From the NCBI GenBank assembly GCA_033558025.1, contig JAUCEF010000007.1, forward strand, positions 5,394,001-5,458,000: DNA of 64,000 nucleotides, read 5' to 3'. Shown here one piece after another: positions 9,465 through 21,500 of the stretch (its first letter is position 1; every line of letters begins with the position of its first letter). The stretch comes from Phytophthora sp. 'mugwort'. Taxonomy: Eukaryota; Oomycota; Peronosporomycetes; Peronosporales; Peronosporaceae. The notes under the pieces are model-generated. The model ran no database searches and was not told the origin of the DNA. It was given only the letters and a program-made list of their open reading frames with translations. A program made the translations under genes and the position numbers.

Positions 9465-10969
9465 CTAAATCACGGTCGCAATGTAGTCACCCAGGCCAAT
9501 GGCAGCAGCGAGAAGCAGGCCCTTGTATCGCATACTCCGCTTCTCCTGCTTGCGCTCGTAGAAGGTAAACCTGCACGTGGACAGCAATACACAGGGTTAG
9601 TTCTCCGACCGAGGACGCTTTTCCGATCATCTGCTCAAGCAACGTACCTCTCGTCATAAAATCCCTTGGCATAGACGGCAAGTAGATTGTGCAGTTCCGG
9701 GAACTCCACTTTCTGTTCGTAAGAGAAACGACCCGCATTAGTCTCAGAGTTCGACACCGTATCGCCCTTCTGCACGTTTGATCCTTACCTGCGACGCCTC
9801 GAACAATTCCCAGTCGTATGTCTTGCGCTCCTCGTCCAGTTTGTTGGCAAAGTGGAACACGCAGCGCACCTTCTCCGGGATCTTTGACTTGAAATCTTCC
9901 TCCAATAAGCTCTTGGCAAAGAGCTTCTCGTGTTTCTTGGGCAAATTGTCGACCTGGTTGCGGCAAAACGCAATGCATACAAGAATTAGTGACGATAGAC
10001 GACTCAAAGAGTGAGCCCCAAGCGCTTACACAAGTAGCAAAAATGTCGGTCATAACCGCCTTCTGCGTAGCGATCATGGACTCTAAAATGCGCTTTGACT
10101 CGGCTTCATTGACAACATCATCATCATCGGCATCATACAAGTAGAACTGACCTAGCAGCAAGAAGATGATTAGCTGAAGTCTCACATGAACAAAATGCCG
10201 ACTTACTCTTCAGCCATTCCATTCCGTTGCCATGCGCTGTAACCTGCAACAACTTCGCCACCTCGCCAACATTAACTTTTCCTGATCATAGCAAAACAAT
10301 AAACGATCAAAGATCCATTCACAAGCGGTGCAAGTCTTAGCACAATAGCCCCCTCCCTGCCTCACCATCCTTGTCCTTGTCCAGCAGCTCGAAGCTCGCT
10401 GCAGCATGAGAGCATATGTGCCTACACAGCTTCATTTTGACCACTTCCATAAACGCGACGGCCTTGGGACTGTTGAGCTCCTCATCCTCCATCGGCCCGA
10501 TCTTGTCGCAGCTCTGGAAGGCCTCCTCCTCATGCTTCTGCAGGATGTCGCCGGCTTCCTTCACGAATGCGTCGAAAGCGTCCTTGTCCAGCTGTGACTG
10601 AGCACCTAACGAGTTGCTGCTGCAGTAAGTATCAATCCACTGAAGGTACGTGCCATTCTCGCTCAGGTGACGCGGCTTGGGCTGCTGTGGGATCTTGGCC
10701 ACCAGGTTTTGCACGGCGAGGATGCTCCTGAGCTCCGGTAGCTCCTCTGACAAGGCGAAGCGACAAAGGTCAGCGCTGCGCTGTCTTCAACGTCATTAAA
10801 AAAGCAGTTCACACTTACCTATGGGTTGCTGCTTGAACAGGCGTCCCAGCAACAGACGCGAGGAGGAGCGCGCAGACGCCGTTGTCGTCACTGCAGTCGA
10901 CAATCGCCGCATTGGTTTTGGTAATGTCCGTCCACACAAGACAATTGCTCCATTAAGTACGAACATCAT
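9465..10969 (-). CDS. EF-hand protein with possible mitochondrial presequence, seven exons
   Basis: Exons at 10969-10819, 10746-10366, 10281-10207, 10151-10030, 9953-9789, 9712-9648 and 9570-9465 join in frame to 354 residues; every junction has GT..AG. A canonical EF-hand loop is assembled across the exon 2/3 splice (DKDKDG then KVNVGE, Ca ligands at positions 1, 3, 5 and 12). A second loop, DADDDDVVNEAE, lies in exon 4. The N-terminus is Arg/Ser-rich and lacks acidic residues (MRRLSTAVTTTASARSSSR from the ATG at 10912), as in mitochondrial targeting peptides. The C-terminus has a short hydrophobic stretch (GLLLAAAIGLGDYIATVI). A calcium-responsive organellar protein is inferred; no specific family was recognised. 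The ATGs at 10969, 10966 and 10912 are all possible starts. It is unusually intron-rich for this neighbourhood. Confidence 0.8.
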
Positions 10970-11579
10970 GCTGTGGCACTGCCCGCTGCTTGGCCGACGA
11001 GCTGCGAGCTACCGGGCATTGAGCTCGTCGGTCTCTGCCGGTGTCTTCGTCGTAGAGGGGGAACTCGCCCAGGTAGTCTACTGTTATTTGTATTGTACAT
11101 TGGGTGTGAATTGGGACTGACAGAACGAGTCGCCTGCCTGTGTGTAGCTTCCTGATGGGGCCATCCCAGCCGTAGGTGTAGAGGGGCAGGTGACACATGC
11201 CTTCTCCATCGAAGACACTCGCGCGTTCGCTCAACTCTCGGGTGACAACAATCCGCTACACGTGGACGTCGACTTCGCCTTCCAGCACGCGGCCGAGAGC
11301 AAGCCTGTGGTGCAGGGCCTACTATCTGCCAGCCTCTTCGCCACCATCTTCGGTCGCACTGTGCCGGGCGCTGTGTACGTCAAGCAGGATCTGCGTTGGA
11401 GGGTGCCATTGCTAGTGGACGAGAAGGTGACGGCCCACATCCGCGTCGTAAGAGTCCGCAAGCGCTTCGTCGAGTGCGAGACCGTGTGCTCGAAAGCGAG
11501 CGACGGCGTCGTCGTCGTCGACGGCCATGCTACGCTGCTACTGCCATCTCCGACCATTCAAGGGACTGCCGCCAACTAG
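10968..11579 (+). CDS. MaoC-like (hydratase 2 / hot-dog fold) protein
   Basis: Exons 10968-11072 and 11148-11579 give 178 residues. The central motif FAQLSGDNNPLHVD (residues 62-75) matches the hydratase-2 signature, with the catalytic Asp at 68 and His at 73. Such proteins hydrate trans-2-enoyl-acyl chains; the short mitochondrial members act as 3-hydroxyacyl-thioester dehydratases in type II fatty-acid synthesis. Residues 1-24 (MLWHCPLLGRRAASYRALSS...) are Arg/Ser-rich and look like a mitochondrial presequence. The 75-nt intron has donor GTAGTC and acceptor GTGTAG. The frame is also open upstream to an ATG at 10821, which would run antisense through exon 1 of the neighbouring gene; I prefer 10968 because of the presequence. 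This ATG overlaps the start codon of the divergent EF-hand gene. Confidence 0.85.
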
Positions 11580-11804
11580 AGAGGATTATGCGTGTTCGAG
11601 CGATAACTACATGTACACCAGCTACCTGAATTCCCATGTAGCATGAGTAGAGAGAAAGAGAGAGATCTTTTCACCAAGATCATAGTTGAGCTGCTGCTCC
11701 ATTTGAGTTTGAAATGCACGGTTTGAATGAATTCTTATGCCTTCATCTCAGCTTCAGTCCTCCAACAACAGAGAGAGAGTAGAGTGGATCACTTATCGAT
11801 CCAT
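11580..11804. other. convergent intergenic region
   Basis: Short 3'-to-3' spacer between the MaoC-like gene and SDHD, with two GA-rich runs (near 11650 and 11770). No gene seen. Confidence 0.4.
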
Positions 11805-12480
11805 CTACGCCTCGAGCTTCTTCTTGTTGGGTGACTCCCTCCAGACAGTCTTGATCACCTCAGTGATACCTGGGCCCTCCAGGTTGACGCGCAGCAAGCC
11901 TAGGAACATGAGCGACGTGGCGCCGAGCCAGCCCAAACGCGCGAGCGTGCGCACGTTCTTGGGCACGTAGTCCGAGATGACATTGTTCATGCCGATATGA
12001 GCGTGCACGGGAAGGATAACGCCCAGGGCCAGATCCACAGGAAGCACCAGCGGCGAAGGGCTGAGCACGAAAGCAAGCGGCACGGCGGCCATGAGGCCCA
12101 TTGACGTCAGGTGCTGCAGCTTGACCGAAAGCACGTGATTGTCGGCTGCGATGAAAAAGAGGAGAGACGACGTTAGTATTGGTAAGCAGTAAATGGAGGC
12201 TCTCGATGACGGCAGGTTCACCTTCCACGAGACCCGCTAGGCCTGTGAGCTCCTTGTTCTCCGTGTACTTGGTAGGGGCGCCTGCAGACCAATCATAGAG
12301 CGGAAACGTCACAACGATATGTTAGTCCAGGCCACATGAACACGCGCCCCTTTGGAGTCAGGGCGGCATGGCCCACAAGGCTGCGCACGACGCACTCTTG
12401 CGGAAGTGGCGCACGCCCGAAGGGCGTGGTGCTACACGCTTGGTCAGGGTGCTTCCGGATCGCATCAGGCTACGGTGCAT
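11805..12480 (-). CDS. SDHD: succinate dehydrogenase membrane anchor subunit (CybS, SDHD)
   Basis: Exons 12480-12396, 12281-12222 and 12145-11805 give 161 residues. The first exon encodes a basic, Ser-rich presequence (MHRSLMRSGSTLTKRV). The last encodes three hydrophobic helices with the family motif HAHIGMNNVISDYV, where the histidines lie in the region that contacts heme b and the following Asp-Tyr pair is near the quinone site. The subunit anchors complex II in the inner mitochondrial membrane and passes electrons to ubiquinone. Intron donors are GTGCGT and GTGAAC; the second intron has a TACTAAC branch. Length and three-helix layout fit the family. It is divergent from the RCC1 gene across a 232-bp spacer. 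Confidence 0.88.
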
Positions 12481-12712
12481 CATGATCGCTCACTGGCTCT
12501 GCCTCTGCTTCTGGACCTCTCGGCGCTTTGCGTACTGAGTGAGAGCTCATTGCGCTTCCATGCTCGCACCCGCAGAACCGCATGAATACAAACATCGAAT
12601 TAAATGAAAACCACGTGGACCACATTTAAGATGAGAGCTTTTGTGTGCGTTTTGTGTGCGTTAAACGGGTTCAACTTCAACCTCGTGTGCTGTACACAAG
12701 TGCAAGTACAGC

Positions 12713-15281
12713 ATGACCCCGACCGTCGCCTTCGAGCGGCAAGACGCGCTGGTGGTGAGTGCGACATTCCTACGCGCGGCGTTCGGCGGGGCATCGGCCG
12801 CCTACTCTCTGCGACTGGGGGATCCCTGTACGTCCGTGGTAGTGGTCCACCTGCTGCTGCCGGGCGACGCCGCTGGTTCTGTGCGGCTCTCGTCCGACCG
12901 CTTATGCTTCACGCCCGACAATTTCGCAAAGCCACAGCTCGTGCGTGTAGATGCGCTAGAGAACCGTCCGCAGTGGAGCATCGTCACGCATCGTCTCTAC
13001 AGTCTCGACCGCAACTACGATCGAGCCGTGACCCCCAACGTTGTGGTGCAGACAGAAGCCACACCCCTCGAGTGCCCACTGCTGACGTTCGGAGGTCTCG
13101 TAACCAAGCGCACGGCGGCGGCCATGGGCTCCACGCAGTCCACGCGGTTGGACATACGGGCTGCTTTACCGGAAGATGCGACCCATGAAGCAGCGGAGGG
13201 TGGCGATGCCTCATGGTGCGTGAGCCACTTGGCCAGTGGCTACCACTTTTCTGTGGCGGTGGTGGTGCAGCCGAAAGGCACCACACTCCTCTCTTGGGGG
13301 CTCAATACCCACGGAGAGTTGGGGAATGGCACCATGACCTCGTCACCGACACCGCAGCAGGTCGTCACGTTCCCAATGCAGTTGCAAAGAGAGCCGCTGA
13401 CTGTCGCCCATGTTTCGTGCGGGAAGCACCACGTCGCAGTGATCACAGGAAAAGCGAGGCTGTTCACGTGGGGCAGCAACAAGTATGGGCAACTAGGTCT
13501 GGGAGACTTCTCATCGCGTACACAACCAGACGAAGTCCACTTCGCACTCGCTACGCTGAGCTCTCATCGACGAGCGTTGCGCGTGATGCACACGGTGCAG
13601 CGCGGTGGAAACAACGTCACCCACGTGGCCTGTGGAGCTGCACACACGCTCTTCGTGACGCACCAACAACAAATACTTGGAATGGGCTACAACCAAGCGG
13701 GTCAATTGGGTTTGGGCCATCGTCTGCAGCAATACAAAAGCTGGCGCAGCTGTACCCCAATTGCACTCGAATCGGTGCGTGATCAAAGCATTCTTGACCT
13801 TGCAGCAGGTCAGAATCACAGTGCTTGCGCTCTTAGCAACGGGGATGTGTACACTTGGGGATGCGGCGACGACGGTCGACTAGGAGATGGCAAACTGGGC
13901 GAAGGAGTGGCATGTCCAACGTTGATCACAGTACTACGAGAGGTTTCTATCCGTGCACGGGCAGTTCGCTGTGGAGCGAGACACATGGCTGTGATATCGG
14001 ACAGTGACTTGTTATACATTTGGGGTGCAAATGACTTTGGACAACTTGGTTCTAGGGACAACAAGCCGCGATCTCGACCGTTCTTACTCGCTACCCCATC
14101 ACTACTTGCTGAGGGAGTGGAGGACGTCGCTCTGGGCGAGTTTCATACGACGTGTGTGACATCTGCGGGTAAGGCTTACACCTGGGGCCTAAATCTGAGG
14201 GACAATAGTGCCCTTGTCGGCTCTCACGCTTCGCCGCAAATGATTCATTTGCCTGAGAAGGAGCGAGTACGGAAGATTTCATGCGGTTGGACACATACGA
14301 ACATCGTTACGCACATGAATGCAGACGAAGCGAGTGCCTCCGGACAGGGAACCAACTTTGACAGAAACGTTGAGCGCAATCGAATGAATGAACGCAAGGC
14401 AGAGGTGGCACGTTGGCGAGCTTTTGTTGTAGCCACAATGCCATCTACTTGTCATCATACGAAACGAAAGTCTCCTCGTGAGACGGGGGAATTGCATGTG
14501 GTGGACAAATCTAGTTTAGTGCCGATCAAAACTTCAAATGAATTGACAGGAAAGATTTCAACGAGAATTTCTGGACAAACTGAACCAAGACAGGAGGTCA
14601 AACCAACCTCGCTGGAGAAACTCGTCGCTGTGTACGCTAGTCAGGCGATGAAGGACGCTGAGAAGAACGTGGCGCAAGTGTTTCGCCTTGCACGCAGGGA
14701 TTGCATCAGGTACACTAGGTTACTTACCCCCTTCTCTCTAGAATCATGACACTTGTCTGAGCTTGTGTTCGTGACTATATTGTCACCATTGCAGGAGTCC
14801 AAGAAACAGACAAAGTAACAACAAAAGCTTGGATAGACAACAAAAACTGCGACTAAAGGGACTTTTTTACCAGAACAACTTACGACCACCTGATCTACCA
14901 CCAGCGACTGGGACTTCTCCTCAGTCGACGTCTGACGGCCAAAAGGTTTGTCTAGATTGGCATCCAGTGACAGTGCTCGCTCCCTTTCCCCCGACACCTC
15001 TCACCCACGGATCACTGACTACGGCTGTGTCCAACCAGAATTCACTGGGCCCAAAGCAAGATGAATGCGGAGGTCCTGCTTTTGATTCCAAATCCGGTCC
15101 AGGCGACGTGTATACACATACAAGGCACAACGTACGCACACCTTCGACTCTTAAACGGAAAGCAATTCCATCTCCTCGAAGTCGTGTCACGGTTATAGAG
15201 TCATTGATGCACCAACCTTCGTACTCAATTACCCAAGGTGCCCTGAGCTCTGCTCGGTCTCGTCGTCCACAGAGCAAGTAG
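12713..15281 (+). CDS. RCC1-repeat (beta-propeller) protein
   Basis: Exons 12713-14709 and 14795-15281 give 827 residues. About six or seven RCC1 blades span roughly residues 188-533, each with the pattern V/I-x-C/A-G-x-x-H then a WG-x-N-x-x-G-Q/E-LG turn (WGLNTHGELGNG, WGSNKYGQLGLG, WGANDFGQLGS). RCC1 propellers act as Ran exchange factors, ubiquitin-ligase parts or protein scaffolds. The long extra N- and C-terminal parts argue against it being the Ran exchange factor itself. The N-terminal 100 residues include LCFTPDNFAKPQLVRVDA, resembling the extracellular beta-sandwich motif F-T-x-x-N-W-x-x-P-Q-x-V. The C-terminal third is low in motifs and Ser/Pro/Arg-rich. The intron 14710-14794 has donor GTACAC and acceptor TTGCAG. 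Without splicing the frame stops at 14749. Confidence 0.9.
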
Positions 15282-15502
15282 ACAATTATGATCGAGAACA
15301 AGGGATACGTCACATTATCTCATGCAGCACATACAATGATGGTACTTGAAGCTTCACCACTTGGTGGTTGACATGTCAAAACTCCGGCATTGATAAATAA
15401 ATCTAAAGCAGGTCAGAGCGTTTTGTAACGATCCTGGTAGGCGACTGACCGCTGCAACACGGACTGATACTCGCACCTAAGCCTTCACACTTGGAGCTCG
15501 CT
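15282..15502. other. intergenic, upstream of the giant coiled-coil gene
   Basis: A 221-bp spacer on the same strand, holding the RCC1 3' end and the promoter of the next gene. No specific element recognised. Confidence 0.4.
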
Positions 15503-18500
15503 ATGGCAGACTTGTCTCGCTCGAAAGCGTCGACGTCAAGTTCGATGAAAGCGGCGTATGGTAGGAAAGGGAAGACTTCACATTTGACAGCACACAAGAA
15601 CCAGCAGCCTCCAGGGGCTGCTCTGACCTCAGTCCTGCCGCGAATCGATCGACGGGGAGAGCTGCCACAAAAGTCTCACGCTCCTTCTCTGCTCTTATCG
15701 CCCAAGTTTGCAAAGAATGACGGTCTATCAATTCTCCTGCCACCTCGACGACCATCAAGTAAGGACGCGTTGCCCAATGAAGAAACCTCACCGACTTTCC
15801 ATGACGACAAGTTGGACGGACCCCGTGCTAAAGCAGCTTGGTGCACCCCTCGACCCCCAGCCCCCGAACTCCCAACGGGGTCCCATGTTGCGTCCTTCTT
15901 CGCGGCCCCAGAAGGGAACAGCAGATGTGACGACAGTTCCCCCATCGTTTCGATGCCTCCTCCGTTGCGTCTTCAATCCGTGGAGGAGAGTATTAACGCT
16001 AATGAAGAACGGTATCGCATTGATATGGAGCAACTCGCATCTAACGACGACAAGTTTGTCGAGATCTCCATCTCCGCCAACCAACACTTGGAACACGTAC
16101 ACAACCAGTTGCCCACTATCTCGGATACATTCAAGCAGACAGCGTACGTTGTTTTAATGGTTACTCGGTTCCCTATAGTCACCTTCTAATCTTCCTCTCC
16201 TTCTGGGTTCTCCAGATCTGCTCTGGAAAGTCTCTCAACAGACATTGCTACGCTTCAGCAGCAGCATGAGATTGCTAACAACGACATGTACGATTTGATT
16301 CTCTGGCTTTTGGCGGCAAGACATTGAAAAATGCTCATCTGTTGTGTATATTTTTTTACTGACGTTTTTGCTGCAGGACAAAGCGATTCGAGGCGGCGAT
16401 GGATAACAATGCAGAAGAAATGATGACTTTGTCTAAGGCACATGCTAACGAGAAAGCAAAACTTGTTGAAGCACATGATCGGGAGCTTCAAATAGCAGAC
16501 AAAGTCTTTCGCGAGAAGGTCGCGGAGCTGGAAGGAAAATACATTGAAATGGAGCAGAAATACTCGAAAGAACTTCAGGAGCTTCGAGAGACTTCCGAGT
16601 GTCGAGTACAGGCTCTTGAAGATGTCAATCGTGTCGAAAAAGACGAGCGGGAACGATCAGCCAAGGCGGAACTTGAAGATTTTCAGGCTCAAGCTCAGGC
16701 CGAATTTGATGCACTGCGAATTCGCTCTCAGACTGCTTACACCGAGCTACAACAACGTTCAAATGCAGAATATGCGGAGCTTCAGCGGACGTCCAGTGAT
16801 GAAGTAGCTGCTGTGAACAAGACTTTGACTGCAGAAATCTTTTCTCTCAAGCAACAGGCTGCAGCGAGTCTTATTGAAGTGGTAGAAAGGTCAGAACGAG
16901 AGCTTAAGGAACACCGAAAACACAGCGACGACGCTCTCCAACGACACGAGATTACGTACGCAAAAGAACGCGAGCATTTACTTGAAAAGGCTGCAGAGGC
17001 AACTGCACGCTTTCGCATGTTTGAGAGTGAACAGTGCACTCGTATGGAAGACCGTCGGTGTCAGGAGACAAAGGCACTGCGTAGTGAACTTGAAGCTACC
17101 AAGACAGAGTACTCGACACACGTGGAAGAACTGCATCGCCGGCATTTGTCCGAGTTTCATGTATTGAAAGCAACTTCTGAAGCCGAGAAAACTTTGTTGT
17201 TACGAGCGTCTACCACCGAGACAGAAACGATTCGCTCTGTTGCTGCTCAGAAGCTCTCGCAGGCGATTTCGTTATATGAAGACAGACTGCGATTGATGAC
17301 GGAAACACATGCGACTGAAATGAATCGGAACCACGAGGAAGCAGCTCACGCGAGAGAAGTTCTGGTCACAAAGTATGAATTGGATTTGACATCTCTGCAG
17401 AGTGAACGAGCACGCGAAAAGGAGGCACTAATTCTTCACTACGAAACGGAATTAGAAGCGTTCAAGCACGCGAGCAGAAAAGAGCACGACACTAAAGTAA
17501 AGCTTCATGAAACTCAAATTGCGCGCCTACGGGAGGCTCATTCGTCGAGAGTCTTGGCCTTAGAAATGGCCATGCGGGAACAAACGAAGCAGGTGGAAAA
17601 CATGATCTGCGAGAAAAGTGCCGAGCTCGACAGTAGACAAGAGCGCATCGACGTACTGGAAGCGACTGAAATCGCTCTAAAAGAACGTCACGAACACTAT
17701 GCTGAACGATCTCTGGAGCTCGTCGAGGAGAAAAATATGGCGCTCTCCGAGCTGGAAAGCGAAATCTGGCGCCTCGACCAGCGGAATCTGGAGAGGGAGA
17801 TGACGCTCGACAGCACCAATCGTGCTTTAAAAACTGCAGAGGAAGACGCTCAGGTCAAAGCGAGTACTATCCTGGAGCTTACGTTTGTCATAAAGAGCCG
17901 CGATGATGAGATTGAGAAACTACGGAACGCATTACTGGACACTGTGCAAACTGTGAACACGAAAACTGAGATCCTCGAGCTGACAACGGAGACTTTGTCC
18001 ACAAAGGCGAAAGAACTGGAAGCTACCAAGAGCGCTCTTCGACTGGAAAGTGGTAAACTATTTATGGTGGAAGAATCCATGAGTCAAAAAGTGGGAATGC
18101 TCGAGAACTCGGAGCTGAAAATGGAAAGCATGCGCCTCAATATGGAAAATATGCGCCTCGAGATGAAGCGAATGCTGATGGACATGAAGCTGCAGTTAGA
18201 GCACACGGAAGGCGAGATTGAGCTCAAGAATGGAGAAATTCGTCGACTACATGGAACTCAGAGCGAACTCAAGCAGAAGAATGCTTTCTGTCACCAGACG
18301 ATCGAGAGACTGGAGGAGTCGCTTGCATTTGCTCAGAGACAAGGAGAGGAAGCTCAACGCCGCATCGAGTTGCTACGACTGGAGACTACACAAGCCGCCC
18401 AAGACTATCAGAAAAGTTGTGATGAAGTACTGAGCAAAGAGCACGAGTTAATGGTCATGACAAGTGAGAAACAGACAATCGCGACGGAGAAGCAGCGACT

Positions 18501-21500
18501 AGAGATCCAATTCAACAACCTGATTCAAGTGAATCAAACGCTTCATGAGAAAGTGGAGCTTCACGCGATGCGAAACGAAGAAATTCAGTGTCAATGTTGG
18601 AGGTTGTTGGAAGAAACTGGAGCTGAAAAAGACGAGCGCGTGCGATCTGAAAAGCATCTGCACATGCTGGAGTTGTCTGCTGCCAAGGTCACGATCCGAC
18701 ATCTAGAAGGGGTTGAAGAACGTCTGAGCGATGCCACATCGAAGTTAGAGACAGTAATGGGCGAAAAGAAGCACCTTCACGCTAAAGTCAAGACACTCAA
18801 AGTAACGCTGAAGAAGTACGAGAAAACGGAGGAGCAACTGGACGCTGCACATGAGCAGATTGAACTGAAAAAAAAGCTAATTGACGACAAAACACAGAAT
18901 TTTATTGATCTCAACAAGCAGCTGTACAAGACTCAAGACGAAGCGCGATATCTCTTGGATATGTCACAGATGGAGATCGAAGATTCAAGGAGCAATTTCT
19001 GTCGGGTTGCAGCCAGCAAAAACGAGATGGTTCGACTGAATAAAAGCCTAGAAATGAGCCTCTCGAGCCTTCGCGGCGAGAAGGAGCAATTGATGCTCGC
19101 ACTTGGTCAAGAGAAGAGGGAAATTGTTCGCCGAGCTGAGGATCTCCAAGAAACAATTGCAGGACTGCGAAAAGAGGGCGCTCGAGCTGCCAGTGAGATA
19201 AGTGACCTCAAGAATGCGCTGAGCGAGAAGAAAAAGGAGCTCGAGTACTTGCAAGAAAACGTAGGGGAGCAGACGACGGACCCATGGAAGCTCAAGAGCG
19301 CTCTTGATGCGTTAAGTAGCGCTCACACGGAGCTCCAGATGCAGTTTCTTTCTGTGTGTGGGCAACGGCAGAAGGAGAGTGAAGAGCACCAGAGTATGAT
19401 TCTATCTCTGCAACAAGATTTCGAGCAGTCTCTTGACATCCAGCGCCAGGAGACGAATCTTCTTATGGTACAACATGATAACCAAGTCGTACGATTGGTG
19501 GATGGACATCGGAGCGAAACTGTTCAGTTGATCGAGAGCCATCGAGCCCAAATGGCTCAGATGACAGAGGATCATCTCTCTCAAGTTACCAAGCTGAAGG
19601 AAGATCATCTGACTGAAGTCACCCGATGGACTGCTCAAGTCTCTGAGCTGACAGCAGAACACCAAAGCAAAGTTTCTCACTTTGTGGAAGTAGCGACGTT
19701 AACCGCGTCTCACCGAGTCCAAATGACCCAAATGATCAAAGACCACGGGACCCAAGTGGCACATTTGACAGAAGTGAATCGCAGCGAACTTGTGCTTATA
19801 CAGCAAGATCACGACAATGAGGTTGCTCATCTAGCTCGTCATGAAGTTGTTCGACTGGATGACATGCGTGAAAGTGACAGTGCTCAAGAGCAAGTGCGGT
19901 TGGAGCTAACGGTAGATGAACAGATACGAGCTGTCTGTGCACACTCCCTCGAGCTGCTGACAATTCACGTGGCCCACCAGCACGAGATCGACTTGTTGGA
20001 GCAGACAGTCGAGCAAGAGCACGAAACTGAGACCGAAGCGTCTGATCAATTGGCACTCGAGCGGTATGAACAGGCATTGGGAGACCACCAGAAGACGGCG
20101 GACGAACTCGAAGAAACGTTTGCTCATAACACAGAGTTGATGCGCTTGCGTCTCACTGAAGCTCATTTGACGAAAGGAAACGAGTTGGCTGAACGATCGC
20201 GGCTTGAAGAAGAGCTGCACACGACGTCTCTGGCTACGGTTCGCGAAGAGTTGAGTGTGACTTCCAATAGTCTCAAAAGGGTTGAGGACGTGGTGGTAGC
20301 ATTGAAGACGGAGATAAACAAACTGCAGACACAAGTGCACGAGATGACACAGGAGGTGGCTGAACGGGATGCTGTCGTGTCGGCGAAGAATGCTACAATC
20401 GACAATGTCCGGAAAGGTCCGTTCAACTGAGGTGCAGCTTAGGAAGTTGTTGCAAACTTTCTTCCATGACTGAATGCTTTTGCTGTTGTTTTCATTGTAG
20501 AACTCAATCTCCTATTAAAGTCAAGCAAAAGTACACGATCTAGTGAGCAGTTTGTTGCTTTGCTACGACAGCAGTTCGAGACGCACCTGATGGAGGTTTA
20601 TCACATCGAGTTGAATGCTCTCGAGGATTTTGTTCTGGAGGACGAAAGCGATTTGCTTGGATGCTTGAAGGGATTCTTCGCCATGCGCTGCTATCGAGGA
20701 ATAGCCCCACAGGGTTGTAATTGGCAGCCAGAATCAAGCAAAGTGGTCGCTGCTGTTGACGAAATTTGTGAACACTTGCAGGAGTACGATCGAATGATTG
20801 CAGCGCTTGATCAAAACCCAGTACAGATGACTTCGGATTGCGACAATTTGACTCTGACTCCGTCCAGAAGAATTTCCTCACTTCGAGGTGAACTTGGACG
20901 TCTAAATCTTCACGTAGACAAGGTATTTACGTCTACTCGCAACGCTGTTGACAAGGAGGACATGAGCACAGACAGGTGGATTCAACTGGTAGACAACCTG
21001 ACCGATTTCTTTGACAAACTTGCGATTCCCATTGATTTGGAGAGTGCAGTTGTACGCAGTCGAGAGGTGATGAACATGCTCAATGAGAATGAAAAGCTCA
21101 TGTTGGACGCAAAGGCGAGCAGTGTGAAGGGCGACATTCAGTCTATGGAGGACGTGGGGCGTCTATTTACTGTGATCGATCAGCTACTTGCTCGTGCCCG
21201 ACAAGTTACAAAAAGTGACAAAATCGTGAGACTTGCAGACTTGACAATTCTATTCGAGGAGTGGGAAGCGCTTCACAAGGAACTTGATGCGTACGACAGC
21301 GCTAATGATAACGAACAAGAGGTTTCTCCTCCTCGTCCATCGTTGACAGTGGGCACCCACCTTCGAAGTGCTGAAACTCTCGCTTTTCGACAAGAAACAG
21401 CAGATTTTTTTCAGCGCTGTAAGAAGGCGCTGCAACTTCCAGTGGACAAGGCCACATCAACTGAGATCGTGGAAGCAATTGAGCAACTCATGAAGATTCT

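Noticed and set aside
12604..13188. ORF with a signal-peptide-like start (MRAFVCVLCALNG) and RRLR, resembling an RxLR effector
   Set aside because: It overlaps the RCC1 gene in another frame, the RRLR lies in Arg-rich shadow sequence, and there is no EER motif or effector domain. The RCC1 frame is clearly the coding one.
15491..15502. TTG start upstream of the giant coiled-coil ATG
   Set aside because: Eukaryotic nuclear genes start at ATG; the ATG at 15503 follows four codons later. The same reasoning moves the Copia A and B starts from TTG to the ATG in the primer-binding site.
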